A DNA stretch of 64,000 nt. Source: Leptolyngbya sp. NIES-2104 (GTDB lineage: Bacteria; Cyanobacteriota; Cyanobacteriia; Leptolyngbyales; Leptolyngbyaceae). Shown piece by piece: positions 35,801-44,637 of this stretch. Made by a program: the position numbers and the translations under genes. Below the pieces are notes generated by a model, which searched no databases, had not been told where the DNA came from, and worked only from the letters and a program-made list of their open reading frames with translations. The stretch spans positions 186,001-250,000 of the forward strand of contig NZ_BBWW01000001.1 in NCBI RefSeq assembly GCF_001485215.1. The letters are read 5' to 3'. Every line of letters starts with the position of its first letter. Position 1 is the first letter of the stretch.

Positions 35801-36307
35801 ATGACACAAAAATCTGAAAACTCGATCGATCTTTCTCATCTCGATGCGACCGGACAAGCTCAAATGGTTGATGTCTCGGCAAAATCGGCAACGACAAGAC
35901 AGGCAACCGCAATCGCGCTTATTCGCATGAAACCGGAAACGATGAGCGCGATCGAGTCTGGCAATTCCCCCAAAGGCGATGTTCTTGGTACGGCTCGAAT
36001 TGCGGGAATTATGGCGGCGAAACAAACCTCGAATTTGATTCCGCTCTGTCATCCCTTGCCGATTCAAAAAGTCGAGGTGAATATCACACCAAAACCGGAT
36101 TTACCGGGATACGAAATTCAGGCGACCGTGAAAATCAAAGCGGAAACGGGAGTGGAAATGGAAGCGTTAACGGCAGCTTCGATCACAGCGTTAACCCTAT
36201 ATGACATGGCGAAAGCGATCGAGAAATCAATCACGATCGAGCAAATCTATCTCCTGAACAAAACCGGAGGCAAATCCGGCGATTACTCACGCGAACAGTC
36301 TCAGTAA
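35801..36307 (+). CDS. moaC: Cyclic pyranopterin monophosphate synthase
   Basis: 168 residues. MoaC forms cyclic pyranopterin monophosphate in the first stage of molybdenum cofactor synthesis. [56 protein letters not shown] (active site) and [23 protein letters not shown] are all intact. The length is standard. No other moa gene is adjacent. Confidence 0.97.
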   Translation: MTQKSENSIDLSHLDATGQAQMVDVSAKSATTRQATAIALIRMKPETMSAIESGNSPKGDVLGTARIAGIMAAKQTSNLIPLCHPLPIQKVEVNITPKPDLPGYEIQATVKIKAETGVEMEALTAASITALTLYDMAKAIEKSITIEQIYLLNKTGGKSGDYSREQSQ

Positions 36308-36430
36308 AATTTCGGTAAAGCGAGGATACACGGAGCGTGTTTCTGAAAAAAATCGATATACTCAGAAAAACCCCGCTTGACACTGCCCCCAATTGTTCAA
36401 TTTTCGGCACATCCAAGTTGGTATCTCGAC

Positions 36431-36595
36431 ATGAAGCAATTTAGTGAATTAGAACTCTCAGAAGCGCTGTTTAACGCGATCGCCCAAGCGCTCGAATCCT
36501 GCTGCCATTCGGGTCAGTTATCGACTGAAGAATACTTATTGATGCTCGATTCGGTCTGGTTTACGCTTGATTTTGGCACTCGACTGCCCCGGTAA
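36431..36595 (+). CDS. Small hypothetical protein (54 aa)
   Basis: From ATG 36431 the frame encodes MKQFSELELSEALFNAIAQ and ends DFGTRLPR. A TTG at 36377 would add 18 residues. The sequence is helical and acidic with a SVWFTLDFG segment; no family is recognised. A TTGACA upstream (36377 region) may be part of its promoter. Confidence 0.5.
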   Translation: MKQFSELELSEALFNAIAQALESCCHSGQLSTEEYLLMLDSVWFTLDFGTRLPR

Positions 36596-36601
36596 GCCAC
36601 G

Positions 36602-36626
36602 AAAAAAGCGCGACACCCGCCGCGCT
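36602..36626 (-). terminator. Terminator of the small minus-strand gene
   Basis: On the minus strand AGCGCG and CGCGCT pair around an 8-base loop and are followed by six T residues. It lies 28 bases beyond the stop of the gene at 36654-36806. Confidence 0.75.
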
Positions 36627-36653
36627 CAGTTCGAGATCCAAACGTTGAAGAGA

Positions 36654-36806
36654 CTATCTCAAGTAGTTTGCTTCTGCTTCGAGCATCCGGAGCAATGCCT
36701 GATCACCCCGCGCTTTTGCTGCTTCCATCCGACGTTGCAGATTCCGTTGCAGGTTTTCGCGGTGCAGTTTTGAGACTTCTGCGGATTGAGGACGATTTCT
36801 ATTCAT
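36654..36806 (-). CDS. Small conserved-looking basic protein (50 aa)
   Basis: A 50-codon minus-strand frame starts at ATG 36806 with MNRNRPQSAEVSKLHRENLQ and ends LRMLEAEANYLR. It is helical, basic and amphipathic (NLQRRMEAAKARGDQALLRML). An AGGA lies 13 bases upstream and a good terminator follows, which together support a real gene. The plus-strand frame over the same DNA is a shadow. Function is unknown; a nucleic-acid or ribosome-binding role is only a guess. Confidence 0.65.
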   Translation of the reverse strand: MNRNRPQSAEVSKLHRENLQRNLQRRMEAAKARGDQALLRMLEAEANYLR

Positions 36807-36917
36807 AATTCAGATATTCCTAGAGGTTAGCTTTTCTTATCACCATGATTTAATTTTAACATCAGTCATTTCAAACGGTAGCTTCTGCTACAAAAAATTC
36901 ATACTTTCGATAGACCG

Positions 36918-37706
36918 ATGATTGTGACTCTGTTGACTGATTTCGGATTAAGCGATGTTTATGTCGGTGTGATGAAGGGAGTCATCGCCCGAATCAATCC
37001 TCAAATTCAAACGATCGATTTAACCCACAACATTTCACCTCAAGATATTGCCGCCGCTCGCTTCCATTTGATGAACGCTTACCCTTATTTTCCTGAAGGA
37101 ACCGTTCATGTGGCAGTCGTCGATCCAGGAGTCGGCAGTCAACGTCGATCGATTGCCGTTCAACTCAAATCAGGTTACGTCGTTGCGCCTGATAACGGTT
37201 TAGTGAGTGGAATTCTGCCTGAAGCAATCGCGGCTGTGGAATTAAACAATTCGCACTATTGGCGATCGCAAACTCCGAGCGCGACCTTTCACGGTCGAGA
37301 CATCTTTGCCCCTGTGGGAGCGCATTTAGCGAACGGCGTTCCGCTACAAACCTTGGGAACTGAGATTGATTTAGGCTCGATCGTTCGCTTGCTGATTCCC
37401 GATGTGATTGAAACCGAAACTGAATTGCGAGGCGTGATTCAAGCAATCGATCATTTTGGCAACTTGATCACGAACATTTCTGGGGAGAAGGTTCGCGCTG
37501 CCTTTGGCACACGCGAGCGTGACCGTGCTTGGAACATTCGCGTCAATCAAGCAATTTACGCAGGAAAGAAAACTTATGCGGATGCAGCGATCGGTGAAAT
37601 CATCGGCTTAATCGGGAGTCATGGCTGGATCGAACTAGCAATGAATCGCGGCAATGCTCAAAGCTTCCTGAAGTTGAAAGTGGGAGATGCGATCGCAGTT
37701 ATTTAG
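36918..37706 (+). CDS. SAM hydroxide adenosyltransferase (DUF62/DufI family)
   Basis: 262 residues. ITLLTDFG-like start (VTLLTDFGLSDVYVGVMKG), TIDLTHNISPQDI, VAVVDPGVGSQRRSIA, PDNGLVSGIL, FHGRDIFAPVGAHLANG and IDHFGNLITNI are the signatures of the family that hydrolyses S-adenosylmethionine to adenosine and methionine, related to fluorinases. The physiological role is unclear. The 3' end overlaps the convergent inositol monophosphatase gene by 8 bp. Confidence 0.92.
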   Translation: MIVTLLTDFGLSDVYVGVMKGVIARINPQIQTIDLTHNISPQDIAAARFHLMNAYPYFPEGTVHVAVVDPGVGSQRRSIAVQLKSGYVVAPDNGLVSGILPEAIAAVELNNSHYWRSQTPSATFHGRDIFAPVGAHLANGVPLQTLGTEIDLGSIVRLLIPDVIETETELRGVIQAIDHFGNLITNISGEKVRAAFGTRERDRAWNIRVNQAIYAGKKTYADAAIGEIIGLIGSHGWIELAMNRGNAQSFLKLKVGDAIAVI

Positions 37707-38505
37707 TGCCAATCGACTTAACCAACGGTTCAAACACAGAAATCAAATCCTCCCGACTCACCACCAAAGTCGGAAACGATCGCGTACTGTAATCTTTTCC
37801 CACTTCGAGTGGAAAGATTAGCTCTGATTGCAGCGGATACCAAACCGCTCCCGCCGCTTGTACGATCGCCCAAACTGCCGCAATATCCCAAATTTTCGGA
37901 GTCGCTTCAACGCCGCCCATGGTTGCGCCTGCTGCTACTGTCAATAAGTTATAGGTCGCGACTCCCAGCATCCGAATCTTTGCCGGAAACGGATTTTTCA
38001 ACACCGAAGTACTACGAGCACAGAGATTGAAAAAGTGATTGCGAGTCAGAGCTTCTTGGCTTGAATGGATCGGTTTATCGTTGAGAAATGCACCCGTTGG
38101 CAACTCTAAACCTGATTCACCTTGCCAAAATCCGTGAAACGATTGATTCAACGGCGGAAAATGAACATAGCCGAATACTGGAGTACCTTTGTACAGAAGC
38201 GCGATCGAGATGCCCCACAACGGCAATCCACGCGCAAAATTCGTCGTGCCATCAAGCGGATCAACAATCCAGCACCAATCGCGATCGGGAAATATATGCT
38301 CAACTTCTTCGCTCAGGACACCGTGATCCGGGAAAGTTTTCGCGATCGCGTTCCGAATCTGCTCATCTGCCCATCGATCAGACTGCGTAACTAAGCTCCC
38401 ATCCGCCTTTTCCGCCGCCTGCACCTGTCCAAAATCTTTCAGCAGTTGCACTCCAACTTCATGAGTGAGCTTTTCTGAAAAAGCTTTAATTTCCGAAAAA
38501 TCCAT
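37699..38505 (-). CDS. Inositol monophosphatase-family phosphatase
   Basis: 268 residues from ATG 38505. Metal-binding motifs are EEVEHIF (near 67), WIVDPLDGTTNFARGLP (near 80-97) and the C-terminal PKIWDIAAVWAIVQAAGAVWYP. Members remove phosphate from inositol phosphates, fructose bisphosphate or sugar phosphates; a cyanobacterial paralogue may also act on histidinol phosphate. The start overlaps the stop of the PucC-family gene as TGATG, so the two are translationally coupled. Confidence 0.9.
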   Translation of the reverse strand: MDFSEIKAFSEKLTHEVGVQLLKDFGQVQAAEKADGSLVTQSDRWADEQIRNAIAKTFPDHGVLSEEVEHIFPDRDWCWIVDPLDGTTNFARGLPLWGISIALLYKGTPVFGYVHFPPLNQSFHGFWQGESGLELPTGAFLNDKPIHSSQEALTRNHFFNLCARSTSVLKNPFPAKIRMLGVATYNLLTVAAGATMGGVEATPKIWDIAAVWAIVQAAGAVWYPLQSELIFPLEVGKDYSTRSFPTLVVSREDLISVFEPLVKSIGTK

Positions 38506-39893
38506 CAATCTAACTCACCTTGCAAAATGTTAGAAATCGCTGCTTTCGTATTGTTCCGAAAGGCTTTGACATCGACTCGACTGAGTAATCCGACTGCGAT
38601 CAACATTCCGATCGCTTGAATTCCAAACACAACCGAATACGCTAACGTCAAATTCGAGAAAATACTTTTGCCTATATCTAAAGCGCCACCTCCAAAAATT
38701 GTTGCCAACGCTCTCGCTAATGCTTGCGCCAATCCCCATGCGCCAATAAATGTACCAGCCGTTTCAACCGCCGTGAGATCAAGCATTAAACTAATTGCAC
38801 CCGTCGTGGTGATTCCTGATGCTAATCCGAATAGAAACAGTCCGCTCTGGAGTAGTTTAGGATTTGCGGTAAAGCCCGTGAGAATGATCAAGACCATACA
38901 AACAGCAACGAGAATGCAGCCGAGTTTTGCGGTTCTAGTTTTACCGAGACGAGGCACGATCGCGAATCCTGCACTACTAATTCCAATCAGCGTTCCCATT
39001 CCCCAAAATGCATTTAATCGAGTCGTTTCAGAAACCGACATATTAAACACTTGTCCGCCGTAAGATTCCATCACCGCATCTTGCATAAATAAACTCACTG
39101 TCATGAATAGCAAGAAGGTGAAAAATAACCCGGTTTGGGGTGAAGCGGTTAACACCCGAATGGCACGATTCAAAGTAATTTGATCTTCTCGATCGCGAAT
39201 CGTCGTCCGTGTCCTAAACCGCGAATACTTCTTCTCAATTCCAAACGTTGCCAAGATCGCCAATCCGCAAACCACACTTGGAATAATGATAAAAACCCGA
39301 TTGACTGCCGGACGTAACGCTTCTAAATCCGCCGCTCCTTGTGCTGGTAACAATCGCGAAGTCACGATCGCGCCAATCACAATTCCCACCATCAGCATCG
39401 ACCAAACAATCCCAACCAGTTTCGATCGCTCTTCTTCCTCAGACACATCCACTAACAGCGCTGCAAATGGAGTCGAACCTGCACTAAGCGTCAACCCATA
39501 CAAAGCAAACACAAGTCCTAAAACTCCAATCCAAACTTGTGTCTGTGTCGTCCATCCAACCGCCTGCAAACTCGCTCCCACTTGCCACATCACCTGAACC
39601 GCGAGAAATGCCGTTAGCGAGAACAACACCGATGCCATCCAAACGTAACTCGTGCGATGATACCCTGCGATCGGTTTCGCGTCCGACATCTGCCCAAACC
39701 ACAATCGCGCCGGAGCCATGAATTGATGAACCGCGATCGCACCCGCCGCGATCGTTGCAGGAATCGCCAATTCTTTAATCATGATTCGGTTCAAGACACC
39801 AAGCGTTAACACCGACATCATGCCCAGTCCCATTTGATAAAGACCAAGTTGGAACATGGTTAAAAGCTTAATTCTGGGGGGTTGCGTGATCAT
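38505..39893 (-). CDS. PucC-family (BCD) MFS transporter
   Basis: 462 residues from ATG 39893, 12 helices. PRIKLLTMFQLGLYQMGLGMMSVLTLGVLNRIMIKEL, PARLWFGQMSDAKPI and GYHRTSYVW are typical of the bacteriochlorophyll-delivery branch of MFS (PucC/LhaA relatives), whose members help pigment or light-harvesting protein assembly. In cyanobacteria the role is less defined. It lies near chlP, a chlorophyll gene, which fits a pigment link but is not proof. It is coupled to the phosphatase gene downstream. Confidence 0.88.
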   Translation of the reverse strand: MITQPPRIKLLTMFQLGLYQMGLGMMSVLTLGVLNRIMIKELAIPATIAAGAIAVHQFMAPARLWFGQMSDAKPIAGYHRTSYVWMASVLFSLTAFLAVQVMWQVGASLQAVGWTTQTQVWIGVLGLVFALYGLTLSAGSTPFAALLVDVSEEEERSKLVGIVWSMLMVGIVIGAIVTSRLLPAQGAADLEALRPAVNRVFIIIPSVVCGLAILATFGIEKKYSRFRTRTTIRDREDQITLNRAIRVLTASPQTGLFFTFLLFMTVSLFMQDAVMESYGGQVFNMSVSETTRLNAFWGMGTLIGISSAGFAIVPRLGKTRTAKLGCILVAVCMVLIILTGFTANPKLLQSGLFLFGLASGITTTGAISLMLDLTAVETAGTFIGAWGLAQALARALATIFGGGALDIGKSIFSNLTLAYSVVFGIQAIGMLIAVGLLSRVDVKAFRNNTKAAISNILQGELD

Positions 39894-39925
39894 GGTTAGA
39901 AAGATATGAAAATGTGGATTGCATA

Positions 39926-39959
39926 AAAAGCGATCGTACATCACTGCACGATCGCTTTT
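39926..39959. terminator. HIP1-based bidirectional terminator, copy 1
   Basis: Arms 39926-39937 and 39948-39959 pair perfectly (AAAAGCGATCGT and its complement) around a 10-base loop. A- and T-tracts sit on both ends. A near-identical hairpin occurs at 41452-41486. Confidence 0.75.
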
Positions 39960-39981
39960 CTACACAACACCAAAGCAAGGA

Positions 39982-40548
39982 TTATAGATTCGGGGGGAGA
40001 AGGACTCGATCGATGACATGAATCACGCCATTCTTCGCATCGACATCCGCTTTCACAACATTGGAATTGTTCACTCTGACGCTTCCATTTCGGACCTGAA
40101 CTGCAACGGGGCTACCTTCCACAGTTGCGACTTGACCCGATCGCAGATCCTTCGCCATCAGATCGCCTGAGACAACGTGGTAAGTCAGCACCTGACGCAG
40201 CAAGTCGCGATTTTCTGGCTGAAGTAACTTCTCCAGCGTTCCCTTTGGCAAGGCTGCAAAGGCTTCATTCGTAGGAGCAAACACCGTGAAAGAACCTTCG
40301 CCAGAAAGTGTCTCGGTTAATCCTGCTGCTTTCACTGCTGTCACCAACGTTGAGAAAGAAGGATTGCCTGCTGCAATTTCAACGATCGTTCCTGCTTGAG
40401 CGGGTCGCGTTGCTACAGGAGTCGCTGACGTTTTCTTGCCAGTCGCACCGGGGCAAGCGTTTGCTTCTGCTGCTGTGCCAATCAGAACAGAGAGCACAGC
40501 GATCGCCCCAAGGGTGCGGACAGTGTTAGACAAAGAAGTGAATCGCAT
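39982..40548 (-). CDS. Secreted fasciclin-domain protein
   Basis: 188 residues from ATG 40548. A signal peptide (about 1-27, ending AEA) and a Thr/Ala/Pro linker lead to one FAS1 domain. [51 protein letters not shown] and [14 protein letters not shown] are the conserved FAS1 blocks. FAS1 proteins mediate adhesion in the cell envelope. In many cyanobacteria such a gene neighbours a sigma factor/anti-sigma pair, and an anti-sigma remnant does lie next door. Confidence 0.92.
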   Translation of the reverse strand: MRFTSLSNTVRTLGAIAVLSVLIGTAAEANACPGATGKKTSATPVATRPAQAGTIVEIAAGNPSFSTLVTAVKAAGLTETLSGEGSFTVFAPTNEAFAALPKGTLEKLLQPENRDLLRQVLTYHVVSGDLMAKDLRSGQVATVEGSPVAVQVRNGSVRVNNSNVVKADVDAKNGVIHVIDRVLLPPNL

Positions 40549-40770
40549 TGTAGGAAACTCCAAGAAGGTTATAGGTTAGGACGATGTTTGTCCGTCTACT
40601 GCTAATACGGGAAGCGATCTCAATTGGATTAGAAAGTTTTTCTGCAATCCAATCAAGGTTTCGGAGATTTGCTCGAAACATTTTCAACTGTACAATCGCA
40701 AAAATTCAGACTGCAATCGTAAAAAGCAGACGATAATTGGAGTGACACTGTAAGTCCGACTGTTTCAACC

Positions 40771-41031
40771 ATGCAAATTCAGCAAGAAGATGCAATGCAG
40801 CCCCTACAAACCTCCTCACCGACCGATGCCGCCCTTAGCGCGATCGCTTATGGTATGGATGCGCTCATTCCGGGACTGTACTTCTGGTGCGGATTCATCA
40901 AACTTCGTCTGGGTGGCAGTCCTGCTGAACCGACTTATCCTGGCACCTTACACAGCCGCATTGGAATCGCTCTAGTACTACCGAGCTATCGCATTTACAG
41001 TACCTATCGCAGTACATATGACCCAGATTGA
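40771..41031 (+). CDS. Hypothetical, possibly the eroded N-terminal part of the next gene
   Basis: 86 residues from ATG 40771. It has no clear domain, but its end IGIALVLPSYRIYSTY reads like a membrane anchor continuing in a different frame into the anti-sigma-like domain (41018-41440). It overlaps that gene by 14 bp. A frameshifted anti-sigma factor is one explanation; a separate small gene is another. Confidence 0.35.
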   Translation: MQIQQEDAMQPLQTSSPTDAALSAIAYGMDALIPGLYFWCGFIKLRLGGSPAEPTYPGTLHSRIGIALVLPSYRIYSTYRSTYDPD

Positions 41032-41440
41032 AACCTTAGAGCACAATCTGCAACAGGCGAAGCTACGAGACCAGAAACTTCGCCCCGTTTTAAATAGCTT
41101 GCAACAACCTGGAACGCGCATCTATTCGCTTCAAGGGTCCGATCGAGCAAATGCAGCTTCCGGTAGTTTAGTAATGTCAACAGAACAAAACAGAGCAATT
41201 ATCCTAGTGCAAAATCTCCCAGAATTGCCATCTGGTCAGGTTTATCGGCTTTGGGCAAGACTTCCGTCAAAAGCATCGCTCGCTTACTGCGGTCAGTTTA
41301 ATGTCAATGCTCAGGGAGTTGTACAATTGCAGCCTTCTAGCATTTGCGGAGCAAATCCAACTCAGATGTTGATTACCTTAGATGCGATCGCTGATCCCAC
41401 GACAAAAGGCGGACCCGTGATCATGCAGAGCCGAGTTTAA
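41018..41440 (+). CDS. Anti-sigma factor K (RskA)-like C-terminal domain, truncated
   Basis: 140 residues. IETLEHNLQQAKLRDQKLRP gives a short coiled coil; LVMSTEQNRAIILVQNLPELPSGQVYRLWARLP and LITLDAIADPTTKGGPVIMQS are the signature blocks of the extracytoplasmic domain of RskA-type anti-sigma factors. The cytoplasmic sigma-binding part and the membrane anchor are missing from this frame. The frame is closed by a TAG at 40973, so it cannot extend further. It may be non-functional as an anti-sigma factor. Confidence 0.65.
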   Translation: MTQIETLEHNLQQAKLRDQKLRPVLNSLQQPGTRIYSLQGSDRANAASGSLVMSTEQNRAIILVQNLPELPSGQVYRLWARLPSKASLAYCGQFNVNAQGVVQLQPSSICGANPTQMLITLDAIADPTTKGGPVIMQSRV

Positions 41441-41451
41441 TCGACCTTTAC

Positions 41452-41486
41452 AAAAAAGCGATCGTACATTCCTGCACGATCGCCTT
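41452..41486. terminator. HIP1-based terminator, copy 2
   Basis: AAAAAAGCGATCGT pairs with ACGATCGCCTT around a 10-base loop that differs from copy 1 (39926-39959) at only a few positions. It ends the anti-sigma-like gene. Confidence 0.65.
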
Positions 41487-41549
41487 CCAAATAATCTCCA
41501 TCCTCGCAAACAACGAAGACCACTGAAACCAACTGAAAATTCTCTCTCC

Positions 41550-41634
41550 AGTCCCCTTCAGTGGACTTCGCACTGTTAGCCCCGAATTTCATTCCGGGGC
41601 GGACTCAAAACGCAGCGAATCGACCCCTTCAACT
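41550..41634. repeat. Partial MITE-like element, fragment F
   Basis: Matches the right half of the element at 63.4 kb: an AGTCC/GGACT small hairpin, then GACTTCGCACTGTTAGCCCC and CCGGGGCGG, then AAAACGCAGCGAA and a degenerate end before TA 41635-41636. The left arm is missing or too eroded to identify. The right TA is part of the chlP stop codon. Confidence 0.55.
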
Positions 41635-42857
41635 TACGGAGCTAACGCATTTCCACGAATCAAGCTACCGATCGTTTTTGCCGTAATCTTCAATTGCACC
41701 AGCGGATTTGCTGGCACAACTGTTTTGTAGAGATAGCTATCAAAGGTGAGCTTTTGCACATCAATGTCAGAACACATCTCGACAAAGGCTTCACGGGTTG
41801 CATCAGTGCGATAGAACACGGTTTGCAAAATGTCTAACACTTTGTAGGTCAAACCGTACTTTCTATCCCAGCGCTTGAGATAGACTTTCAGATCCGCTTC
41901 GGTGGGAATGCGACGACCGTTTTCGGAAAATTCCACGATCGTTTCTGCACACATCCGAGCCGATTTCGCAGCAAAGTAGATTCCTTCACCTGAAGATTTC
42001 GTCACGGTTCCCGCAGCATCGCCCACGAGGGCAACTCGTCCGACCACACGGCGCGGTCTGGGATGTTCCGGAATCGGATGCGCTTCGACCCGGATGATCT
42101 TACCGCCTCTGAGTTTCTTCGCCGCTCTTGCCCGGATTCCAGCCTGTAGCTTCTTGATGTCGGCTTTGTGCGGAGCCATGGTCCCCGTTCCCACAGCGAC
42201 GTGGTTGTATTTCGGAAACACCCAAGCGTAGAAGTCAGTCGAGACATCATCTCCCACGTACATCTCAGCGAGATCTTCGTAGTACGCCATCTTGTCATCG
42301 GGCAACATGATCCGCTCTTGGAACGCGATTGCATAATTATAATCACCCGCATCGATCGCTTTTGCTACCCGCGAATTGGCTCCATCTGCACCGATGACCA
42401 AATCGACTTCGAGCGTTGCGGCTTTTCCTTCCAAACTGCCATCGGAGTGATCCGCATAGTGCAGCTTGTACGAGCCTTTCTCGCTGGTGGGTAATTCCAG
42501 CTTGTGCATCGTTCCGTTAATCAATTTTGCACCGAGAGAAACGGCACGATCGCGCATGAAGCCATCTAAGACTTCGCGGCGGCACATTCCGATATATTCG
42601 TCGTCTTTTAAGGTGCTGCCGATACTGACTTCGACATTCGAGGGGGAAATCATTTTCATCTTTCGCACTTTGCGATCGATGATGTTTTCAGGCAAGTCAA
42701 ATTCAGCCACCATACAGAGGGGAATTGCCCCGCCACAGGGTTTTACGTTGTCTAACTTGCGTTCAATAAGATAGGTTTCAATACCCGCTTTTGCTAATGT
42801 CTCTGCTGCGGATGAACCAGCAGGACCGCCACCTACAACTGCAACCCGGAGTGTCAA
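41634..42857 (-). CDS. chlP: Geranylgeranyl reductase
   Basis: 407 residues. The FAD-binding motif is VAVVGGGPAGSSAAETLAKAG, followed by ERKLDNVKPCGGAIPLCM and, further on, VVGRVALVGDAAGTVTKSSGEGIYFAAKS. It reduces the geranylgeranyl chain to phytyl for chlorophyll a, tocopherol and phylloquinone, at the membrane. The length is standard. The gene probably stands alone; a fragment of a mobile repeat abuts its stop codon. Confidence 0.96.
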   Translation of the reverse strand: MTLRVAVVGGGPAGSSAAETLAKAGIETYLIERKLDNVKPCGGAIPLCMVAEFDLPENIIDRKVRKMKMISPSNVEVSIGSTLKDDEYIGMCRREVLDGFMRDRAVSLGAKLINGTMHKLELPTSEKGSYKLHYADHSDGSLEGKAATLEVDLVIGADGANSRVAKAIDAGDYNYAIAFQERIMLPDDKMAYYEDLAEMYVGDDVSTDFYAWVFPKYNHVAVGTGTMAPHKADIKKLQAGIRARAAKKLRGGKIIRVEAHPIPEHPRPRRVVGRVALVGDAAGTVTKSSGEGIYFAAKSARMCAETIVEFSENGRRIPTEADLKVYLKRWDRKYGLTYKVLDILQTVFYRTDATREAFVEMCSDIDVQKLTFDSYLYKTVVPANPLVQLKITAKTIGSLIRGNALAP

Positions 42858-42963
42858 AGGTTTTCTCCCAATTTCTTAAAAGCTACGAAAGTCATCGTAC
42901 CACGCGGCTTTTGCCCTTCTGTTACGCATGTCGGCAACTTGAAACAGAGCTTAACAATTGAAT

Positions 42964-43380
42964 TCATGGATTCAGTCGTTGTAAGAGATCTTCGGTCGAA
43001 AAGATAGGTACAGGTGAACTGTTAAAGTCTTGTCGATCGCGAGTCAAAATTCCGTCCAAGTCTTGCGCGATTGCACAAGCGATTTGCACCGCGTCTTCAA
43101 AATCGGTCAAACCGGATGCGAATGCTGCCTCTAAAATCGCTCGATCAACTAGGCAAATCACAGTTACTCTCAAAGTGACTGAAACAGCGCGTCGAGCCTG
43201 TTCAATATCGCGAGTTTGTCTTCGAGCAATGTAGAAAATATTCGTGAGTGTGGTTGCAGTCACGTAACCAACGATTTGCCTTGCTCTGATTGCCTCAAAA
43301 ATTTGATTCGCATTCTGAAAAAATGGTTCCCTTTGCAGCAGAAAGTCAAGAACGACATTGGTATCCAACAGAATTCTCAC
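42964..43380 (-). CDS. PIN-domain VapC-type toxin candidate
   Basis: 138 residues. ILLDTNVVLDFLLQREPF carries the first acidic residue; the remaining acidic positions are in SGLTDFEDAVQIACA and ILTRDRQDF. The PIN fold is a metal-dependent ribonuclease, in VapC toxins acting on RNA. The start overlaps the stop of the upstream partner by 4 bp (ATGA). Confidence 0.88.
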   Translation of the reverse strand: MRILLDTNVVLDFLLQREPFFQNANQIFEAIRARQIVGYVTATTLTNIFYIARRQTRDIEQARRAVSVTLRVTVICLVDRAILEAAFASGLTDFEDAVQIACAIAQDLDGILTRDRQDFNSSPVPIFSTEDLLQRLNP

Positions 43381-43610
43381 TGAAGATATTTCTCCGCCAG
43401 CGCATCTTCTAGCATGGTTTCTACCTCTTCATCGCTTGGAGCAGGTTTATTTGTCGCTAATAAACCTCGCATTTCATTAATTGCGGCAGAGCGTTCTGCT
43501 GGGTCAATCGGCTTCTCTTGTTGGAGAGAGGTAATGATTGCACTCATTAATGCAAGCCGATCTTCAGCAGGCAACTCTAAGACCTGTTTTTTTAATCCTC
43601 TTGGTAACAT
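43377..43610 (-). CDS. Antitoxin candidate partner of the PIN protein
   Basis: 77 residues from ATG 43610. MLPRGLKKQVLELPAEDRL looks like the addiction-module helix seen in RHH/RelB-like antitoxins; the tail PSDEEVETMLEDALAEKYLQ is acidic. It precedes and overlaps the PIN gene, the usual order. A longer frame upstream would run into the DNA methyltransferase gene end and is rejected. Confidence 0.72.
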   Translation of the reverse strand: MLPRGLKKQVLELPAEDRLALMSAIITSLQQEKPIDPAERSAAINEMRGLLATNKPAPSDEEVETMLEDALAEKYLQ

Positions 43611-43680
43611 AAGCAGTCTGAAGATGAGATTTCCTTTAGTATGACTTATTCGCCTGAAAAATATTTCTGAGGGCATTTGA

Positions 43681-44637
43681 TCAAAAAGGTTGAGTTTTCT
43701 GCTGCGCCGCAAGTGTGTTGCGTTCCCAAAATACACCGTCTGACCAGCCTTGAATCTTTCGATCTACCTCAGCAAGTTCTAACCGCCGCTCCGTTAATAA
43801 ACAATACTCTTCGTTCAAATCAATTCCTAAATAATGTCGATCGAGCTTTTTCGCCACGACCGAAGTGGTTCCACTCCCTACAAACGGATCGAGGACAAAA
43901 TCGCCTGGATTCGAGCTTGCCAAAATGAGTTTCGCAATCAGTTTTTCGCTCTTCTGGGTGGGGTGTTCCGTATTCTCAGGCATCGACCAGAACGGAATCG
44001 TGATATCCGTCCAAAAATTCGAGGGGTGTGTATCGCGGAAATTGCCCTGGTCAGTCGCTTCCCAATCTTTCGGGAATTGGTCGATCGTGCGATAGGGAGC
44101 CAGCACCCGTCGCCGCAATTTCACTGCATCTAAGTTAAAGGTGTACTCGTTAGAGACGGTACAGAACCAAATATCCTCGCTCGAATTCTTCCAGTTCGCT
44201 TTGGCTCCTCGTCCTTTTTCACGCTCCCAGGTAATGCGATTTCGCACAATAAAGTGGTTAGAAGCGACTGCAAAAATCGAGGCAGAAGAGAGCCAATCGC
44301 CACAGATATAAATCGAGGCAGTCGGTTTTAGAAGCGGTTTGAAGGCTGCGATCGCGGTTTCCAACCACTCCGAATAGGCTTCAACCGACCGCCGTTCAAA
44401 CTTCAGACCATTGAAATTTTTCGATAGGTTGTAGGGCGGATCGAGAATTAAAAGATCCACAAATCTATCGGGAAGCAGAGAGGCAATCGACAAACTATCG
44501 GCTTGAATAGTCCCGGTCGGTGAATACGAAATGACTCTGCTTAAGGAAATTAGTTTCGGTCTTAAGCGCTGTCGATCGAGTTCCGTCAATTCCAAACTGC
44601 GATTTCGAGGAGCTTTACCTTTCTTGATGTTCGTCAT
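43681..44637 (-). CDS. Orphan site-specific DNA methyltransferase, beta class
   Basis: 318 residues. The catalytic motif DPPYNLS (near residue 66) comes first, and the SAM-binding motif FVLDPFVGSGTTSVVAKKL (near 252) comes last, with the target-recognition segment between, including the segment ITWEREKGRGAKANWKN. This order marks the beta class, which makes N4-methylcytosine or N6-methyladenine. No restriction enzyme gene is adjacent. Cyanobacteria carry several solitary methyltransferases for GATC, CGATCG and GGCC; a DmtB/GGCC-type enzyme is possible, but the target cannot be read. Confidence 0.88.
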   Translation of the reverse strand: MTNIKKGKAPRNRSLELTELDRQRLRPKLISLSRVISYSPTGTIQADSLSIASLLPDRFVDLLILDPPYNLSKNFNGLKFERRSVEAYSEWLETAIAAFKPLLKPTASIYICGDWLSSASIFAVASNHFIVRNRITWEREKGRGAKANWKNSSEDIWFCTVSNEYTFNLDAVKLRRRVLAPYRTIDQFPKDWEATDQGNFRDTHPSNFWTDITIPFWSMPENTEHPTQKSEKLIAKLILASSNPGDFVLDPFVGSGTTSVVAKKLDRHYLGIDLNEEYCLLTERRLELAEVDRKIQGWSDGVFWERNTLAAQQKTQPF

